This document shows positions 22,998-36,000 of a stretch of DNA of 64,000 nucleotides, one piece after another. How positions within the stretch are numbered: position 1 is the first letter of the stretch; the number at the start of each line of letters is the position of its first letter. The position numbers and the translations under genes were made by a program. The DNA comes from Clitopilus passeckerianus (taxonomy: Eukaryota; Basidiomycota; Agaricomycetes; Agaricales; Entolomataceae). The DNA lies in NCBI GenBank assembly GCA_944990035.1, contig CALYLX010000160.1, forward strand, positions 310,001 to 374,000, read 5' to 3'. Under the pieces are notes generated by a model, which ran no database searches, was not told where the DNA came from, and saw only the letters and a program-made list of their open reading frames with translations.

Positions 22998-25553
22998 ATG
23001 CCAGCTGCAGACGTCTTGCGCAACGATGAGAAAGAACGGGACAAAGATAGGGATTTAGACCGAAATGATCGCAGTGGTTCAAAGTCCAAATCATCAGCCT
23101 CGTCTGCATCGAAGTGTACGTACAATCTGCCTCAAAATTCAACAATCTTGGCCGACTTATAGCTGGATATTATTATAGCTAAGGACTTATCGCATGTGCC
23201 TTGCAAATTCTACAAAGTTGGAGGATGTACGGCCGGCTCTTCCTGCCCATTCTCGCACAACATGCCGGAACCTGGACATAAGGAGATTTGCACCTGGTAT
23301 GTCAAAGGGAACTGCAAGTTTGGCCATAAATGTGCTCTAGCGCACGTAATGCCTGGCCAAAGCATGGCTATGGATCGGAAGAATAAGAAGGCTGCTCAGC
23401 TTGCTGCGAATGCAGGCGCAGGTGCGGATAAGGGTGGGGTAAAGGATGCAAAAGGTGGAAGACCAAACGGTGGAAAGAGAGAAAGTGGCACTCCTTCTGG
23501 ACATCGCAACTCGTTGCTTAGTGGTGGATCTACTGCGCCAACCCGAATCCTCAATTCATCGTCTGGCTCTGCTGGTCGTCCTCCCATGTCTCTTCTGAAG
23601 ACATCTACATCTCCGTCTGCACCGGCACCGCCGTTGGCGTCGCTCGGGGTTCTGGACGATTTGGATAGCGACAGCATCCAGTTGCCGTCTGCGCCTGCCC
23701 AGGGTAAACCGGGCTCGCAAGATAACGCCACAGCTTCCACAGCTAATGCTGCAGACGATGCCTCCCCCTCCGACGAGGCAGATTCTCAGTCCCAACCCAA
23801 GTCACTATCCCCTGGACCTCTCCCCATGTCAGTTCCACGTTCTGTGGTAACTCCTACCCAGCCGAAGCCCGACTTCGGTCCTATCGGATCTCCCCCAGCC
23901 AGCGGCTCGCTATCTTCGCAGATGAACGCCAATGCTGTGAGGGACGACAATATCACTCCCGGTACCTCACCACAGCACATTAATGGCATTAGCGTCGTGC
24001 CAGACTCCCCTGCCAAAAGCCAGAGCTTCGTACCTAGCTCACCGTTCTCGGCGCCAGGCACTCAGACGAACTTCATGCCCGGAAACTCGTATAACGGCGT
24101 TGGTGGAATCGCTTCTAGCCTGAGCGCATTGACCATGATGGGTGGTCGTAACGGCGGCTGGAATAATGGTGGAGAGAATGGAAACGGGATGTCCTCCCAG
24201 CAGCGCCGGATGAATGGTGGTCAAAATGATGTGATGAAACGGGGAATTGGCATGAGCATCCTCAGAGATGTGGAAAATGCGGTAGATGATGGGGATTTAG
24301 AGGATTTCCTACCTAGCTCGTTAACCGACCTGCTGACTCCGGAAGAGAGGCAACGTCGGATGTCAAGGAGCCACTCCGGTCAAACACCCCAAACCGCTGC
24401 ACCCATCGGTCACTTGATGAGGGAGCACGCCTCAGCGAACACCAGCGGAAGTAGTGGACACCGATATTCCAGGTCGGTTCCTGCTCCATCCCTTCTTGGA
24501 GACCTTAAATCGATATGGTCGGACAACCCCAATCCACATGCACTCCCCTCCTCGCCTAATCACCGAGCGACGCCTTCTTCCTCGTTCTCCCAACGATATG
24601 ACCCACTTGGGCATAATGCAGCCGAAGACTTTGGACTTAGCATCAGTGTCGGAAGCACTGGCAGTGGCATGATGGGTCTTAGCCCGAGTAATGCGAGCGC
24701 TGCGTTCCTCCCCGGTTTGCAATCTCAGTACCTCAATGCCAAGGCCAAGCAGGCTCAAGCTGCTCAGCTCGGCCTGGGCAACCTCAGTCGAGGGGTGCGA
24801 GGAACCAGTGGTCCACTTTACGGCGGTAGCACGGGCACCAGCCTTTCGAACAACAACTTTGGAGGCGGATCTAACCTTTCCTCCAATGCTGCTCTCCACA
24901 CCCATACGAACCCCCTCACGAATGTGCAACATACCTACCGAGCCGCACCCTCCCCTTTCGACCTCACCCAGCAACAGCATCTCTACCCCCAGACCGCGCG
25001 CCCGATCCCATCTAATTTCGCCAACGCGGGATCGAAGGAAGGTGCAGGCGATGATCCACACCAAGGCACCCATCTCCTATCACCAAGTGCACGTGCCCTC
25101 CAATCCCATGCTCCCGGCCAAAGCCTCCCACAAGGTCTCGCAGCTGGCTATTCCCGCATCCACGCCCTCCCGCCTCCACCAAATCTTGCCTCCCCCTCCT
25201 CTGCCGGATTTTTCGGAAGCGGAACGCCTCCTGCTGGGAATGATCTTAATATTCCTAGTAGTGGACCTTATGGGCAGTGGAAAGGGGCTGCGTCTCCACC
25301 TAATAATGGAGGTGGCTTTGATAGCATGTTCTCTCGGTTGTCATACTCTGCTGCTACGGCGGTTCGAAATGGTCAAGCGGGTGGTCTATCGACGCCGGTT
25401 CCCGCTGGTCAAGGCATGGGTGCGCATGCTCCACCGCCAGGCTTGTCCAGGACGGTCAGTGGAGGCAAGCAATCGACTGGCCCTCTCAGCCCGTTGAGCA
25501 GGCCTACTGTGCACGATAACGACGACGACGATTTATTCATTTTGGATAAATAA
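22998..25553 (+). CDS. CCCH-type zinc finger protein (Lee1/Cps3-like)
   Basis: Two exons (22998-23115, 23179-25553) give 830 residues. Two CCCH fingers of spacing C-x7-C-x5-C-x3-H occupy residues 48-66 (start PCKFYKVGGC, end CPFSH) and 77-95 (start CTWYVKGNC, end CALAH), followed by a third conserved block HVMPGQ. This arrangement is that of fungal Lee1/Cps3-type putative RNA-binding proteins. The rest is low-complexity: Ser/Pro/Gly/Asn-rich with many SP and TP sites, and it ends in an acidic tail (DNDDDDLFILDK). The finger-containing exon starts after a charged N-terminus (NDEKERDKDRDLDRND). Likely role is binding of specific RNAs in mRNA regulation; this is family-level inference. The splice donor GTACGT at 23116 was chosen because only it keeps the frame into the fingers. 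Confidence 0.85.
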
Positions 25554-26027
25554 GAGTGAGGCAGTAGGCGAGTGGCGGGTTATAGCAAAATATCCGAAGG
25601 GTGTATGAAGATAGTATCGCCCTACCCTGGATGAAAAGCTTTCGAGAACCCTGGGGGTTTGTGTTTCGTTCCTTTTTGTTTAATATCACATCATTCTGTA
25701 ATCTCCACTATTCTATTTACTTGCTACATACAAGCACTGGACCTCCTCCCCACATATTGACAGAACTCTGATTTTGTATATACATGCCGACATTCTGTTC
25801 ATGCTCACTCTTCCTCAGTTTGTAACAATGTACTCAGTATTCATACTCCCTCTCCTTTCTCTGTTTCTGTTTCTTTTCTCTAATTTAATCGGATAGTGTG
25901 TTAAACATTGTTCTTCTCCCTTCTCATACATGTACTACGATGTTCCAAGCACTGGGTTCGACATATGTATGAATAGTGCCATGCAATTGTACAACGTATC
26001 CAAACAACGACTGATAGCGGAGGTGAC
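25554..26027. other. Convergent 3' flanks, pyrimidine-rich
   Basis: The T/C-rich stretch at about 25650-25920 is typical of 3' untranslated sequence after the CCCH gene. No gene seen. Confidence 0.45.
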
Positions 26028-28251
26028 CTAGGCGAAATCCCAGAGTTCGCTTACCACATCTCTTTTCGAGGTGACGTCTGCCTCATCCGGAGTACGACCC
26101 TCAGTGAAGACAGGGAACAAGTCATCCATCTGTCCAAGCTCGACCGCCAGAGCGGGTTCCTTCTTGATCTTCCTGTTCACCTCCGTGTCGAACAACTACG
26201 AAACCAGTCAGTCATCTGATAAACATAAGCTATTGTCGTATGCAACGTACCGTGTTGTAAGTGTGGTCAAGGAAATCCTCCAGTGCGTAATTGGGCTTGG
26301 TGAACGCCTCTGAGAATATCTTGGCCAGCGTTGACACTGTAGTATGATAGTGGGAGCGATGGGAGACTAGTTCCCAGAGCGAGCTGGACTGCGCTTGTGT
26401 ATTTAGAGGATTGGATTCGTCCGGGAGGAAAGGATCTGCCAGTTAAGAAGTCAGTTAGTCGGTCCAATAGGTGGGATAAAGAAAGCAAAAATCTGACCTT
26501 GGAAGGGTTGCTCAGCGTCGGGTTGGTGGATCATCGTCATTAGCGCGGGGTGGCGCTTGAGGACGTTGTATGTGAAGGGTATGATCATTACGATCGCTGC
26601 TGGGGGAGCAGAGAGGGATAAACGGGATAGGCGCTTGATGAAGGAGGCGAGGAGGTTGGCTGGTAGGTGGCTGAAAAGTGGGGTTAGTGGGAGGGTAGCG
26701 GGATTGGGGTATGAGCTTACGTTGAGCTGAGGAAGAGTTCTGTCATGCGGAAGAACCGAGCACGATGCTTGAGGTGGAGGACGTCTCGGTTGAGGAAGGC
26801 GTAGAGTCGGGTGTAGAAGGATGGATAATCGCTACAGAATAGGTGTTAGATTTGAAGGAGGACGGCATATAGTGTTGGCTTACAGGTTGTACTCTTTCAT
26901 TAGAATGAACAGAGCATTCAAGGCCAAGAGGCCGACGGCACCACCTAAAGAGAAAGAGAAAACTCAATCAGCAAAGCGAAGGCAAATGGGAAAAGTATGG
27001 GATACCCATATCAACCGCTCCTCCAACCCAATCCATAACCAAGACCGCTCTCGTGAGATGAGGCATAACACCTCTATGCATAACGTTCAACGCCCTAGTA
27101 GCTAGTGCTCTCGAATCTTCTGCCAACGAGAGCCGTGGCAACAGCGCCAGCCATGTTCTGGTGAACACCGCCCGATGCGACTGGAGAGAGTGCAAGCTTT
27201 GATGTATGGTCATCGTGTGTAGCCTTGCTGTTGGAGTCTTGGCTTTGGTCTCGGATGCTGTCGTATCATCGTCGAAGAATTTCCTCCAGTCATCGTCTTC
27301 TTCGTCGTCTGCGTTTTTGGTTTCTGGATCTTCGGTTTCAGAGTCAGAGTCGGCGTCCTTGCCTTTTCCTGACCGTTTTGGTTTGGGTGGTTTTGTTCCG
27401 AGTTCGGGGACCCACCAGGCGTTGAGCTCGGCTTGCTCGGTGGGGAATGTGTTGAGGCGTTCGAGGAGAGATAGGAGATTGGGGGCAATTTGGGGCTGCG
27501 AAGGGGAGGAGTTGAGGAGGGTACTGTGATAAGATGAATGTGAGGCTATGAAGGAGTCACCGAAGAAGAATTACTTACGCAGCTTCGCGCAGGAAGAACC
27601 ACCGAATGTCATCATGAACGCTCAGCCAGGTTTCGTAGAAATGGATGAGAACATCTCCATCTGTAGACTGGTCGCTGGAGGAGCCACCACTTTGCATCCG
27701 GGGCGAGGGTGGGCATGTCAGGAGGTAGGCGACGATTTTGCGGAAGTGAGAGATGTGGAATTGGGGCTGGGTCGGTGTTAGCTTGGTATAGGACGAGGAC
27801 AGGTGCTTTTGCAGCGACATGAGGATTTGAATTGCTGATACCTTCGTTGGTCAGATAATGCCTTGAATAATGGGTTATTGGATGGACTTACCCTTAGATT
27901 CTTTTCTTCGTCCTTCATGAGGCCGCCCAAGTATTCCACAAAGTCATTCATCTGTTCCCATAGCCATGCTTTGACGACTTTCGCAGCTTCATCTCCTCCA
28001 GGCAGCAGGTTATCGTTTGCAATAACGAGTACGAAGACCCTGTACAAAGCATAGATGGCTTTAGAGGCATCCTGTGCACTTTTGGCACTTTTCATTAATT
28101 CGATCAGGTCGGCCAGGGGATTCAAGGATCCATTTTCTGAGATCGCTTTCGTGAGGTCTGCTTCAAGCTGCTTTATTGAATTTGTAGCGCTTGAGTTGCT
28201 ATCAACTTTGCGCTTTTTGGCAGGAGGTGGAAGACTTCGTACTCCCGGCAT
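26028..28251 (-). CDS. NOC4: NOC4-like nucleolar complex protein (CBF/Mak21 family)
   Basis: Acts in the nucleolus in maturation and export of the 40S ribosomal subunit, together with Nop14. The ATG at 28251 starts a short basic nuclear-localisation-like segment (PPPAKKRKVD) followed by helical repeats. The family core is split over several exons. It includes LLALNALFILMKEYN, DYPSFYTRLYAFL, KHRARFFRMTELFLSSTHLP, LLASFIKRLSRLSLSAPP, FTYNVLKRHPALMTMIH, DPFLPDESNP and SSLWELVSHRSHYH; these match the CBF/Mak21 domain of Noc4 closely in order and spacing. An acidic low-complexity insert (KGKDADSDSETEDPE) lies in the middle. The C-terminus is SELWDFA before a TAG at 26028-26030. At least six short introns interrupt the gene; their exact borders were not all settled. 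Confidence 0.88.
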
Positions 28252-29121
28252 TGCAGGAGACCTGGTTGTCGTTCGTCGTTCTGGTCAAAAATCTCTTCCG
28301 TGTAAAGGTCTCCCGATCAAAACATGGCCAAACCGAGGTGCGTTGATCCGTCGCGCTCACGCTTGATTCTCAACTTCAAGCACAACCATGGCCGAACGAC
28401 TCGTTCGTGGGCAGTTGTTGTCTGAAAACGGCTTGATCATCATTCTATCTTACATGAAACTCTACTATCTACACGAGCACCACCGTAACTGGGACTGTGC
28501 TCACCCAACAACCCCTAACAATGGGCGCTGAAGGTTCCACACCAGCGGTGGCCAACGGACCTGCTCTCCCACCACCATTACCAATCCATCCAAACGGCAT
28601 TGGATAGTGTATAGTGTACCTGGCAGAGGGCGAGGTGTCCCTCCGGCATGGTGGATCTGGATCGTCGTTGTTCGACAATCATCGAGATCAATAGGATTGG
28701 TAAACTGCGGCAGCCGGAAGTGTGCTTTCTAATACGTCTGTTTGCTCTCTGTGGGTCCAGATATGTTCTGTCCATTCTTCAGATGGTAGCTGGTGTTGAT
28801 TTCTTCCGACTCGCGTCTGATTCAGCAAGCTCAGTTGCGCGGATTCTAGTGCAATTGATCGGTTTGCATTCGGTTGTTCCTATGAGGGACACACACGAGA
28901 TGTTCAAATTCTTATCTCCTTGTAAAATCAGAATTGTGACATCCTTGTCGCTTCTGCGTCTCTGTTCCCCGGTTTTTGCTCTTACAAACCACTCACGGCG
29001 CCCGAATACAACCTCTCTTACGAAAACAATGGTTGGACGACGATATAAATGACGGTAGGTATAACCAAGTCCACAGCAAACAGCCTCTCCAACACTTTCT
29101 TCGAACTATCACATATACATT
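28252..29121. other. Intergenic, divergent promoter of NOC4 and first SDR gene
   Basis: No gene supported. The last 130 nt share words with the promoter of the second SDR gene (TACAAACCA.TCACGGC and the TATA region), as expected if the promoter was duplicated with the gene. Confidence 0.45.
29044..29049 (+). promoter_or_regulatory. TATA box of the first SDR gene
   Basis: TATAAA 73-78 nt before the ATG at 29122. The second SDR gene has TATAAG at nearly the same distance, which supports function. Confidence 0.5.
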
Positions 29122-30514
29122 ATGTCTGCCGCGACTCAACCTCTCCCAGTGAGTGTTTTGCTGCCGTCCTGAATGAAAGAGCTTGACGTCATTTCAGAAG
29201 ATGTGGGATCTTGACCTCATACCCGACCTTCAGGGTAAAGTGGCCATCGTTACAGGAGCCAAGTGAGCTTTATTACTTAGGGATACATTTGAGAATAATA
29301 AGCTAAACGCTGCCTCCTTGTAGCGCCGAAGCCTCCATCGGCTGGCACACAGCCCATGAACTTGCGAAGAAAGGCGCCAGAGTTTTCGTTCATGCTCGTA
29401 GTCTTGAAAAGGCTCAGGCTGGTGTCGACGCAATTCTCAAGAATTCGCCTTCCATTCCCAAAGAAAACCTTGGGACCTTCGTTGCTGAATTATCGGACTT
29501 GAAGGCGGTCAAGGCTGCCGCTGAGAAGTTCCTCGAGGAGCAGGGCCGCTTGGATATCTTGGTGAATAATGCTGGCTTGTGAGTTTAATTGGTACCACCC
29601 TGGACGAGAGATCTGAAATCCTGTAGGTTGGCTCGTGAATTGGATAAAGATCCCAATGGAATCTCTGTATCCATGTTGACCAAGTACGTGTGGGCATACT
29701 AGGGGCTTGGAAATTGTGATACTCACCTCCTCGATAACAGTCATCTTGCCCCATTCGTCTTAACGACGTCTCTCCTCCCACTTCTGAAGAAGACAGCAGA
29801 ATCAGGCGCTGACGTTCGAATCGTCACTGTGAGTGCTCCCGATAGGATCGGATGGGATATGTCTGATCTCTACTCTTGTGCCAGGTTTCTTCGACAACTC
29901 ATGCCCTCGTACCTCAGGCAGTCCGCTTCAGAGATCTCGATGACTTCAATATTTCCTTTGGTCAGGAGAATGGCATGCCTGCTAATATTCAACGATATGG
30001 CAAGTTGTATCTCCTATATCTTCCCATTTCCGTATCTGACATGGCTTCCAGGCTTGTCTAAGCTTGCCAACCTCCTCTTCGCCAAGGAACTGCAGAGGAG
30101 GTTCGATGCTGAGCACACCAACATTCTCTCTATTCCTCTCCACCCTGGAGATGTCCATACTCGTCAGTATTTTTATTCTCTCATCCACCAGTTGGAGGCT
30201 GAAATGGTCCTTTTTGTAAAGCTGGTGCTACCCGCTTCGTCCATGGAGAGCAAGGGAAGACTTTTCTGAAAGGGCTCGGGACGACGCCGGAGGAAGTTCT
30301 AACGGTTGCGCTGACGCCTCTTCAAGGTGCTATTACATCGCTTTTTGCGGCGACTGCGCCTGAGGTCCGTCAAGAAAAGGAAAAGTACGCAGGAAATTAT
30401 TTGATGCCGTTTGGTGTTCCGGAGGGAGAGAGTGAATATGCGAAGGATGCTAATCTTGCGGCTGAGTTGTGGGAGACGAGTGAGAAGATTGTAGATGCGG
30501 TTCTGGCTAAGTAG
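29122..30514 (+). CDS. Short-chain dehydrogenase/reductase, copy 1 of a tandem pair
   Basis: NAD(P)-dependent oxidoreductase of the retinol-dehydrogenase/WW-domain-oxidoreductase-like SDR type. The first exon encodes only MSAATQPLP. Later exons give the Rossmann start GKVAIVTGAN, the NNAG motif (RLDILVNNAGL), VSSTTHALVP with the catalytic Ser, and the YxxxK pair formed across an intron (QRYG then LSKLANLLFAKEL). The C-terminal part is EKYAGNYLMPFGVPEG and ends ELWETSEKIVDAVLAK. About seven short introns interrupt it, and all key motifs are intact. The substrate is unknown; this group acts on small lipophilic or secondary-metabolite alcohols and ketones. It is roughly 330 residues and closely similar over its whole length, introns included, to the copy at 31397-32807. 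Confidence 0.85.
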
Positions 30515-31396
30515 ATCTTCGTGTCGTTAGATGACCTCAATAAGATAACTGTGGCGGGAATATCATTCAAACGAAACTACTATACGCTGCATGATTGCTA
30601 TTCACTTAGATTCCTTGCTTTATATGTGGAATCTTTAATGTGCTTCCAATGAATAAATCAAGGGATCAGCTTCTTCAAGATCCATCCATTGATCCCCAAG
30701 CCAAGTTGAGGATACGGAGTCCAGGCCCTTGCCCCCAAACGTCGTATTATAGTTCAAACTGGCCTCGAATAAACGACACCGTAATAAATTCCGTCAGAGC
30801 CCATGATATCCCGGTGATTCTCTGAATACCTTTCGCGTAGCGGTTGCGTATCTATCAAGCGGCCGCAGGCACTTCGCTCGAGCAGGGTCAACCCCCCACT
30901 GCGGTCACCCACGGACAAGTCATAGGTCACTCCAGGCAAGATAAATGAGCAATACAGGCTATGGTGCATAGATGTCAGACAAGCGATCTCCAGATCATCA
31001 CATCGACAATCAATTGGCACCAGTGAGATGGAAGAAGCTTAGTAAGCTCTGTGCCTTTCTGTAGGTCCTTGTCATATATCGGAGGTTTTCCTTGTGTCCT
31101 TACGCCGATATCATGTCCACGCTCGAGGAATATGGATCTCGGCTGATGTCAAAGTGAGCAGGATCACACAGGGCGATCAAGGTCGCACACATTCTTCGTC
31201 TTCTTTCATGATTATGATGGGGACATTCAGGTAATTCTGCCGATTCTCCTCAGTCTTACAAACCAACCACGGCAGCCGGATACACCCAATGACAAAGCCA
31301 CAACTTGGGCGATGGTATAAGTGACAGAAGAAGCTCCTCGGAAAGCAGCATAAATCCCTTCATCTACGATTCTTGTCGAACTATAGTCGTTGAATC
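30515..31396. other. Spacer between the two SDR genes
   Basis: No gene seen. Its final 130 nt hold the promoter of the second SDR gene, including TATAAG at 31316-31321, 76 nt before the ATG. Confidence 0.45.
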
Positions 31397-32807
31397 ATGA
31401 GCGAAAGACCAGACATTCGCAGCCCAGTGAGTGGATGATGTGATTTACATGGTCTGGGAGATCTTACTAATAGCATAATATAGGTATGGGATCTTAACCT
31501 GATACCCAACCTTCAAGGGAGAGTGGCCATTGTTACGGGTGCCAAGTAAGAAACACACATTTCAGAGAAACGACGAATTGAACATGGCTGTTTCACAGTG
31601 CTGAAGAATCTATTGGGTGGTATACCGCTCGTGAACTTGCGAAGAAAGGTGCCAAGGTCTTTATTCATGCTCGAAGCCTTGAGAAGGCCCAGGCTAGCGT
31701 CAGGGCAATTCTCGAGAAATCACCCTCCATTCCCGCAGAAAACCTTGGAACCTTCGTCGCTGAGTTCTCTGATTTGAAGGCAGTCAAAGCTGCCGCTGAG
31801 AAGTTTATCGAGGAGGAGGATCGCTTGGATATTCTGATAAATAATGCTGGCTTGTGAGTCTGTTTGTGCACCTCAAGACCATCATGATAACATATTTCAC
31901 ACTCAATTTATACAGACTTGCTCGCAAATTAGACAAGGATTCGAATGGAATTTCGGTTTCTATGCTCACAAAGTGAGTGCTACAGTACATCGTCGTCCTG
32001 GTTCCTCTAACCCACCCCAATAATAGTCACCTGGCGCCGTTTGTTCTAACAGCGTCTCTTCTTCCTCTCCTGAAGAAGACGGCAGCTCTGGCAGGCGCCG
32101 ACGTTCGAATTATTACTGTGAGCATTCACCTCTACGCAATCTCTGAGATGGATGGCTCATGAGATCCTTCGCCTTACGCTTCTCTACCTAATTCCAGCTT
32201 TCTTCAACGGCACACACCCTTCTCCCTTATCCTGTCCGCTTTAGATGTCTAGATGACTTCAACATCTCCTTTGGGCAAGACGATGGCATGCCCTTTAACA
32301 TTCTACGATATGGCAAGTCAAAAAGAGAAATTTTCTACCGCATCAAGAATTAATGGTGTCACAGGATTGTCGAAGCTGGCCAACCTCCTGTTTGCCAAGG
32401 AGCTGCAAAACAGACTCGACGCAGATAACTTCAATATCATCTCTCTTTCCCTACACCCTGGAGGCGTTGCCACACGTATGTCGATATCATTTCTCAGAGA
32501 TTTCCGCATACTGAGAGGAGAGTCTGTTCAAGCCGGCTCCATCAACTTCGTGCAAGGTCAACTCGGGAAGAATCCAGAGGAAGCTCTACGCAGCGCTCTG
32601 ACACCCCTCCAAGGTGCAACCACGTCGCTCTTTGCGGCAACGGCACCCGAGGTTCTCGCCGAGAAGGAGAAGTATGCAGGGAAGTACCTGATGCCATTCG
32701 GCGTTCCCTCGCCAGCGGACGAGAGTGAGGATGCAAAGGATGCAAGTCTTGCCACGGAATTATGGAACACCAGTGAGAGCATTGTAAACACGGTTTTAAC
32801 GAAGTAG
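31397..32807 (+). CDS. Short-chain dehydrogenase/reductase, copy 2 of a tandem pair
   Basis: Same fold, motifs and intron positions as copy 1: GRVAIVTGAN, RLDILINNAGL, a catalytic Ser in LSSTAHTLLP, and YGLSK formed across an intron (LRYG then LSKLANLLFAKEL). It ends SESIVNTVLTK before TAG at 32805-32807. A short intron at 32476-32532 (phase matched to the equivalent intron of copy 1) removes a stretch that otherwise reads through in frame. The start MSERPDIRSP differs from copy 1, so the pair diverged most at the N-terminus. It probably acts on a related substrate; I cannot name it. Tandem order, same strand and similar promoters point to a local duplication. Confidence 0.85.
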
Positions 32808-33053
32808 ACCGTCCCTGTAATTCACGAACTATTCTTTGTCGGTAATATAAACGGTAGGAATAACAGAAATAAGGAGTGACTTGGATCTATACTCGAATTA
32901 GATGAGTTTAAGGAAAGTGTGTGGTATGTATGTCTCATAGAAAAGTGAGAAAAAGTATTAAAGTCTACCCTAATCGAAAGATATGGAATCGCAGAAAGGA
33001 AGCACCGAAGAAGATCGTGAATAAGGTATAATCTGAATATATGTAATCAAGTA

Positions 33054-36000
33054 TCAAAGATCTGGTCCATACGCATCGACGACGTAAAGGACTTGCTGGG
33101 GCCGGACGAACAAACCCCTGGACTCCGCCACTGAAACGTCCGACATGGCAGGACTGGCACTTCTGAATCGTTTTGCGTGCTCTACGCTCAGCTGGTCCCC
33201 TTCCCTCTTCAATCCGCCTCTACCCGCCGTCCGTGAGCGGTAGGTTGAGCTCCCGCTGTTCCAATCAACCCTTTGCCGCCTCATAGACCGTTCATCCCAA
33301 CCGGCGTCATAGTCGCCCTCGGTGCCGCTACTGATGTCGAAGTAACGAACTCCAGCCCAGGTCCCGTCATTCCATTGTCGATCGCCGTCGTCGAAGAAGT
33401 CTCTGCTAGGCCCGTTGGTGGCGAAGTTGCTTCCCCAGCCACTATCACCTGAGCTAGCGACACCGCCTGGCACAGGCACCTCGACGCCAACCCAAGGTCC
33501 GTCCTCTCCCAGAACTTCGCCGATATAGCGAGCATATGCCTTGAATTTTTTGCGCTGCGACGTGACGATGCATGGGATACCGATATCCAATGTTGCTCCT
33601 TTGGGTTGAGGAGGCTCGGGAGGGAGACTTGGTAGGGCTTTGTCCTGAGCGAGAGGTGCGGCAGGCGATGTCTGATGTTGATGAGGACCATCCGAGGATG
33701 TTGCGGCACGCAATGGTGTGGAGGCAGTGGCGGTAGCGGTGCTGCCGCTGAATCTTGTCGTGATGGTCTCCGCCGACCCTCTCCTCTTCAATGTTGAACC
33801 ACTGCCCGTTGAGGCTGCACTATCCGTTTTACGGTGCTCCAACGGCGGTAGTGTGGGTGGGAGTACTTCTTGGGAAGACGGGCGAATCACACTAGGCACC
33901 GAGCCCCTAGTGATTGTGAGATCTTCGTTTGAATGTGAAGGTGAGTCGTCTTCCTCAGACTGTGGTGCTGAATGCATTTCCACATCTTCAGGAGGTGGTG
34001 GAGACGGCGCCGGGGGGATCTGCTCTTGCTCTTGCTCAGGTTGTTGTTCCTCCTTGGCCTTGCCCTTCTGGTCTGCTGGCAACCGTTTACGCACTGGGCC
34101 TTTCCTGGAGGCGATGGACGCGTTGGAGGGGACGGTTCGAATGGAAGATGTAGCCGGGGTTCCAGCTGGTCGTTTGACTGCACCAGGGCTGACTTTGTTG
34201 GTATCCAATGGAGGAAGAGGCGGCCGTTTGGACGGAGTTGCACTGAGGTTAAAGCTCTTGGTGGAACCAGTTGACGTCTTTCTGATTCTTGTCGAGCCTG
34301 CGCTACCGGGTCCAGCAGCAGCTTTACCACCAATTCGTAACGGTGCGGTGTCTTCCACAGCTTTGCCTGCTCGCACACTGACGCTGCTCGCTGTGGAGCG
34401 AGTCGATGTTGCCGATAGCTTACGGTCTCGTGCTTGGGGCGTTGAGGGAGACAAGTTGGGCGACACTGACGTGCTATTGGCGGTATGGAAGGTAGGGGAA
34501 CTTCCATCTCCTGAAGTGGTAGTCGACAGAGTGGAAGTCGTGTTAGCAGGAGATGGGCCACGTCGTGCTGGAACAGCTATGGGTCGGGTACGAGTGGTGT
34601 TGGGTGCAGCGGGGGTGGTTCGAATCGTCGGCTTGGTAGGAGCAACCCGTGGGCTAGTCGACGTTGCTGAACCATTTCGGATGGTAGAAGCATGCGAACG
34701 GACGGAAGAAACAGTCCGGGTCGATCTGATGGAGGCAGCTGACGAAGATGGCCTCGGCCCTGCACCACTTGGTTGGCCAGGTTTCGGTCGAGGAGCAGCA
34801 GGGTTTGACGAGGTGGGTGTTACACGACGGACGACAATCTTTCCTTTTCCGGCGGTGGAACGTACACTTGTTATGGAGGGGCGAGGGGAGGGAGAGCGTG
34901 CTTGTTCCCGCTCATCTTCATCCATTTCCCCGTCGCCGTGATCACCCAAAGTCGAACGATCATCTTCGTCATCATATGCCTCATTTCCATTGTTGTCAAC
35001 TGGGGTATCGAATAGCGAGGTCGACATGCTGGAAGTCGGCGAGCCGGGTACGGATTCGTACGGCGGAAGTTGATCACTTGTCATCGAATTCGCAGGTGTC
35101 AATTTGGAGTCTGGTCTGGCTCCTCGACCGTCTGGTTTCGGGGGTCGAGCGCGTGCACCAGCCCGAACACTCTCAGACATGGAGACCGTGCTGCTTCTTG
35201 GCGCGAGGGATTTGTAGCTGGCAGCAGAAGATGTGCTCTGTGTCATCGGCCTTCCAGTGGTGGGAGACCGGGCACCTGTTTGTGGGAGAGAACGTGTGAG
35301 GACGTTAACTCTCATGGATGAGTGGACAGAGATGCTGTCTGTGGACTCTGTTTCTTTCGCGCGGAGGAGGGTGGAATAGCGAGGTTGCTGGGAGTGGCGA
35401 AGATTGAGACCGGGAACGGAAGGTTTATGAGGGGTTCCTCGTGTGGATGCCGTGGAGAGGAGATCAGATGTAGGTTGTTCAATATCTAGGGTAGAGTTTA
35501 GTCGGGGGTCGATGGTAGACGAAATATTCACGTACGGTCACTGATCTCCTTCAATGCCCACCCCTCCAGAGGATCAAACGAACCCTCTTGACGAATATTA
35601 AGCCATCTTCTTCCAATCCACTTGAGCAGCTCAATTCGGGTCTGTTCTACCTGCACACGTATGTGTGAAGTTGACGATAGCAAAGGCAGACTTGGCTCTG
35701 TGGGGTGAGGTCGCAGGAGGATGTTGGAAACCAGAGTTTGATATAAGATGGGTGCATTCTTCTCCGACACCCCTCTGAGAATAGCGCTCATGATCCACTC
35801 GACCCTCTCGGCATCATCGAAAGCCACGCCATCCCTCTCGACAATCTCTTCCCACTCCCTACCCGCCAACCACTCCTCTATCTGGTTGCACAACACTTCG
35901 TCCACCAGCTTGCGTGCTGAGAGCACCATATCCGTGACTTCACGAGCCCACGAATCGATGATTGAGCTAAGCTTCTTCAACGCATGCTCCGCTGCCCACA

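Noticed and set aside
24691..25497. Open frame of 268 codons overlapping the CCCH gene
   Set aside because: It is a second frame within the Ser/Pro/Gly-rich low-complexity exon, with no domain and no start context. The CCCH frame has clear motifs.
33718..34941. Open frame of 407 codons on the plus strand
   Set aside because: It lies wholly antisense to the disordered part of the BTB/CAP-Gly gene. Its low-complexity Val/Gly/Glu composition mirrors the Ser/Thr/Pro codons on the other strand.
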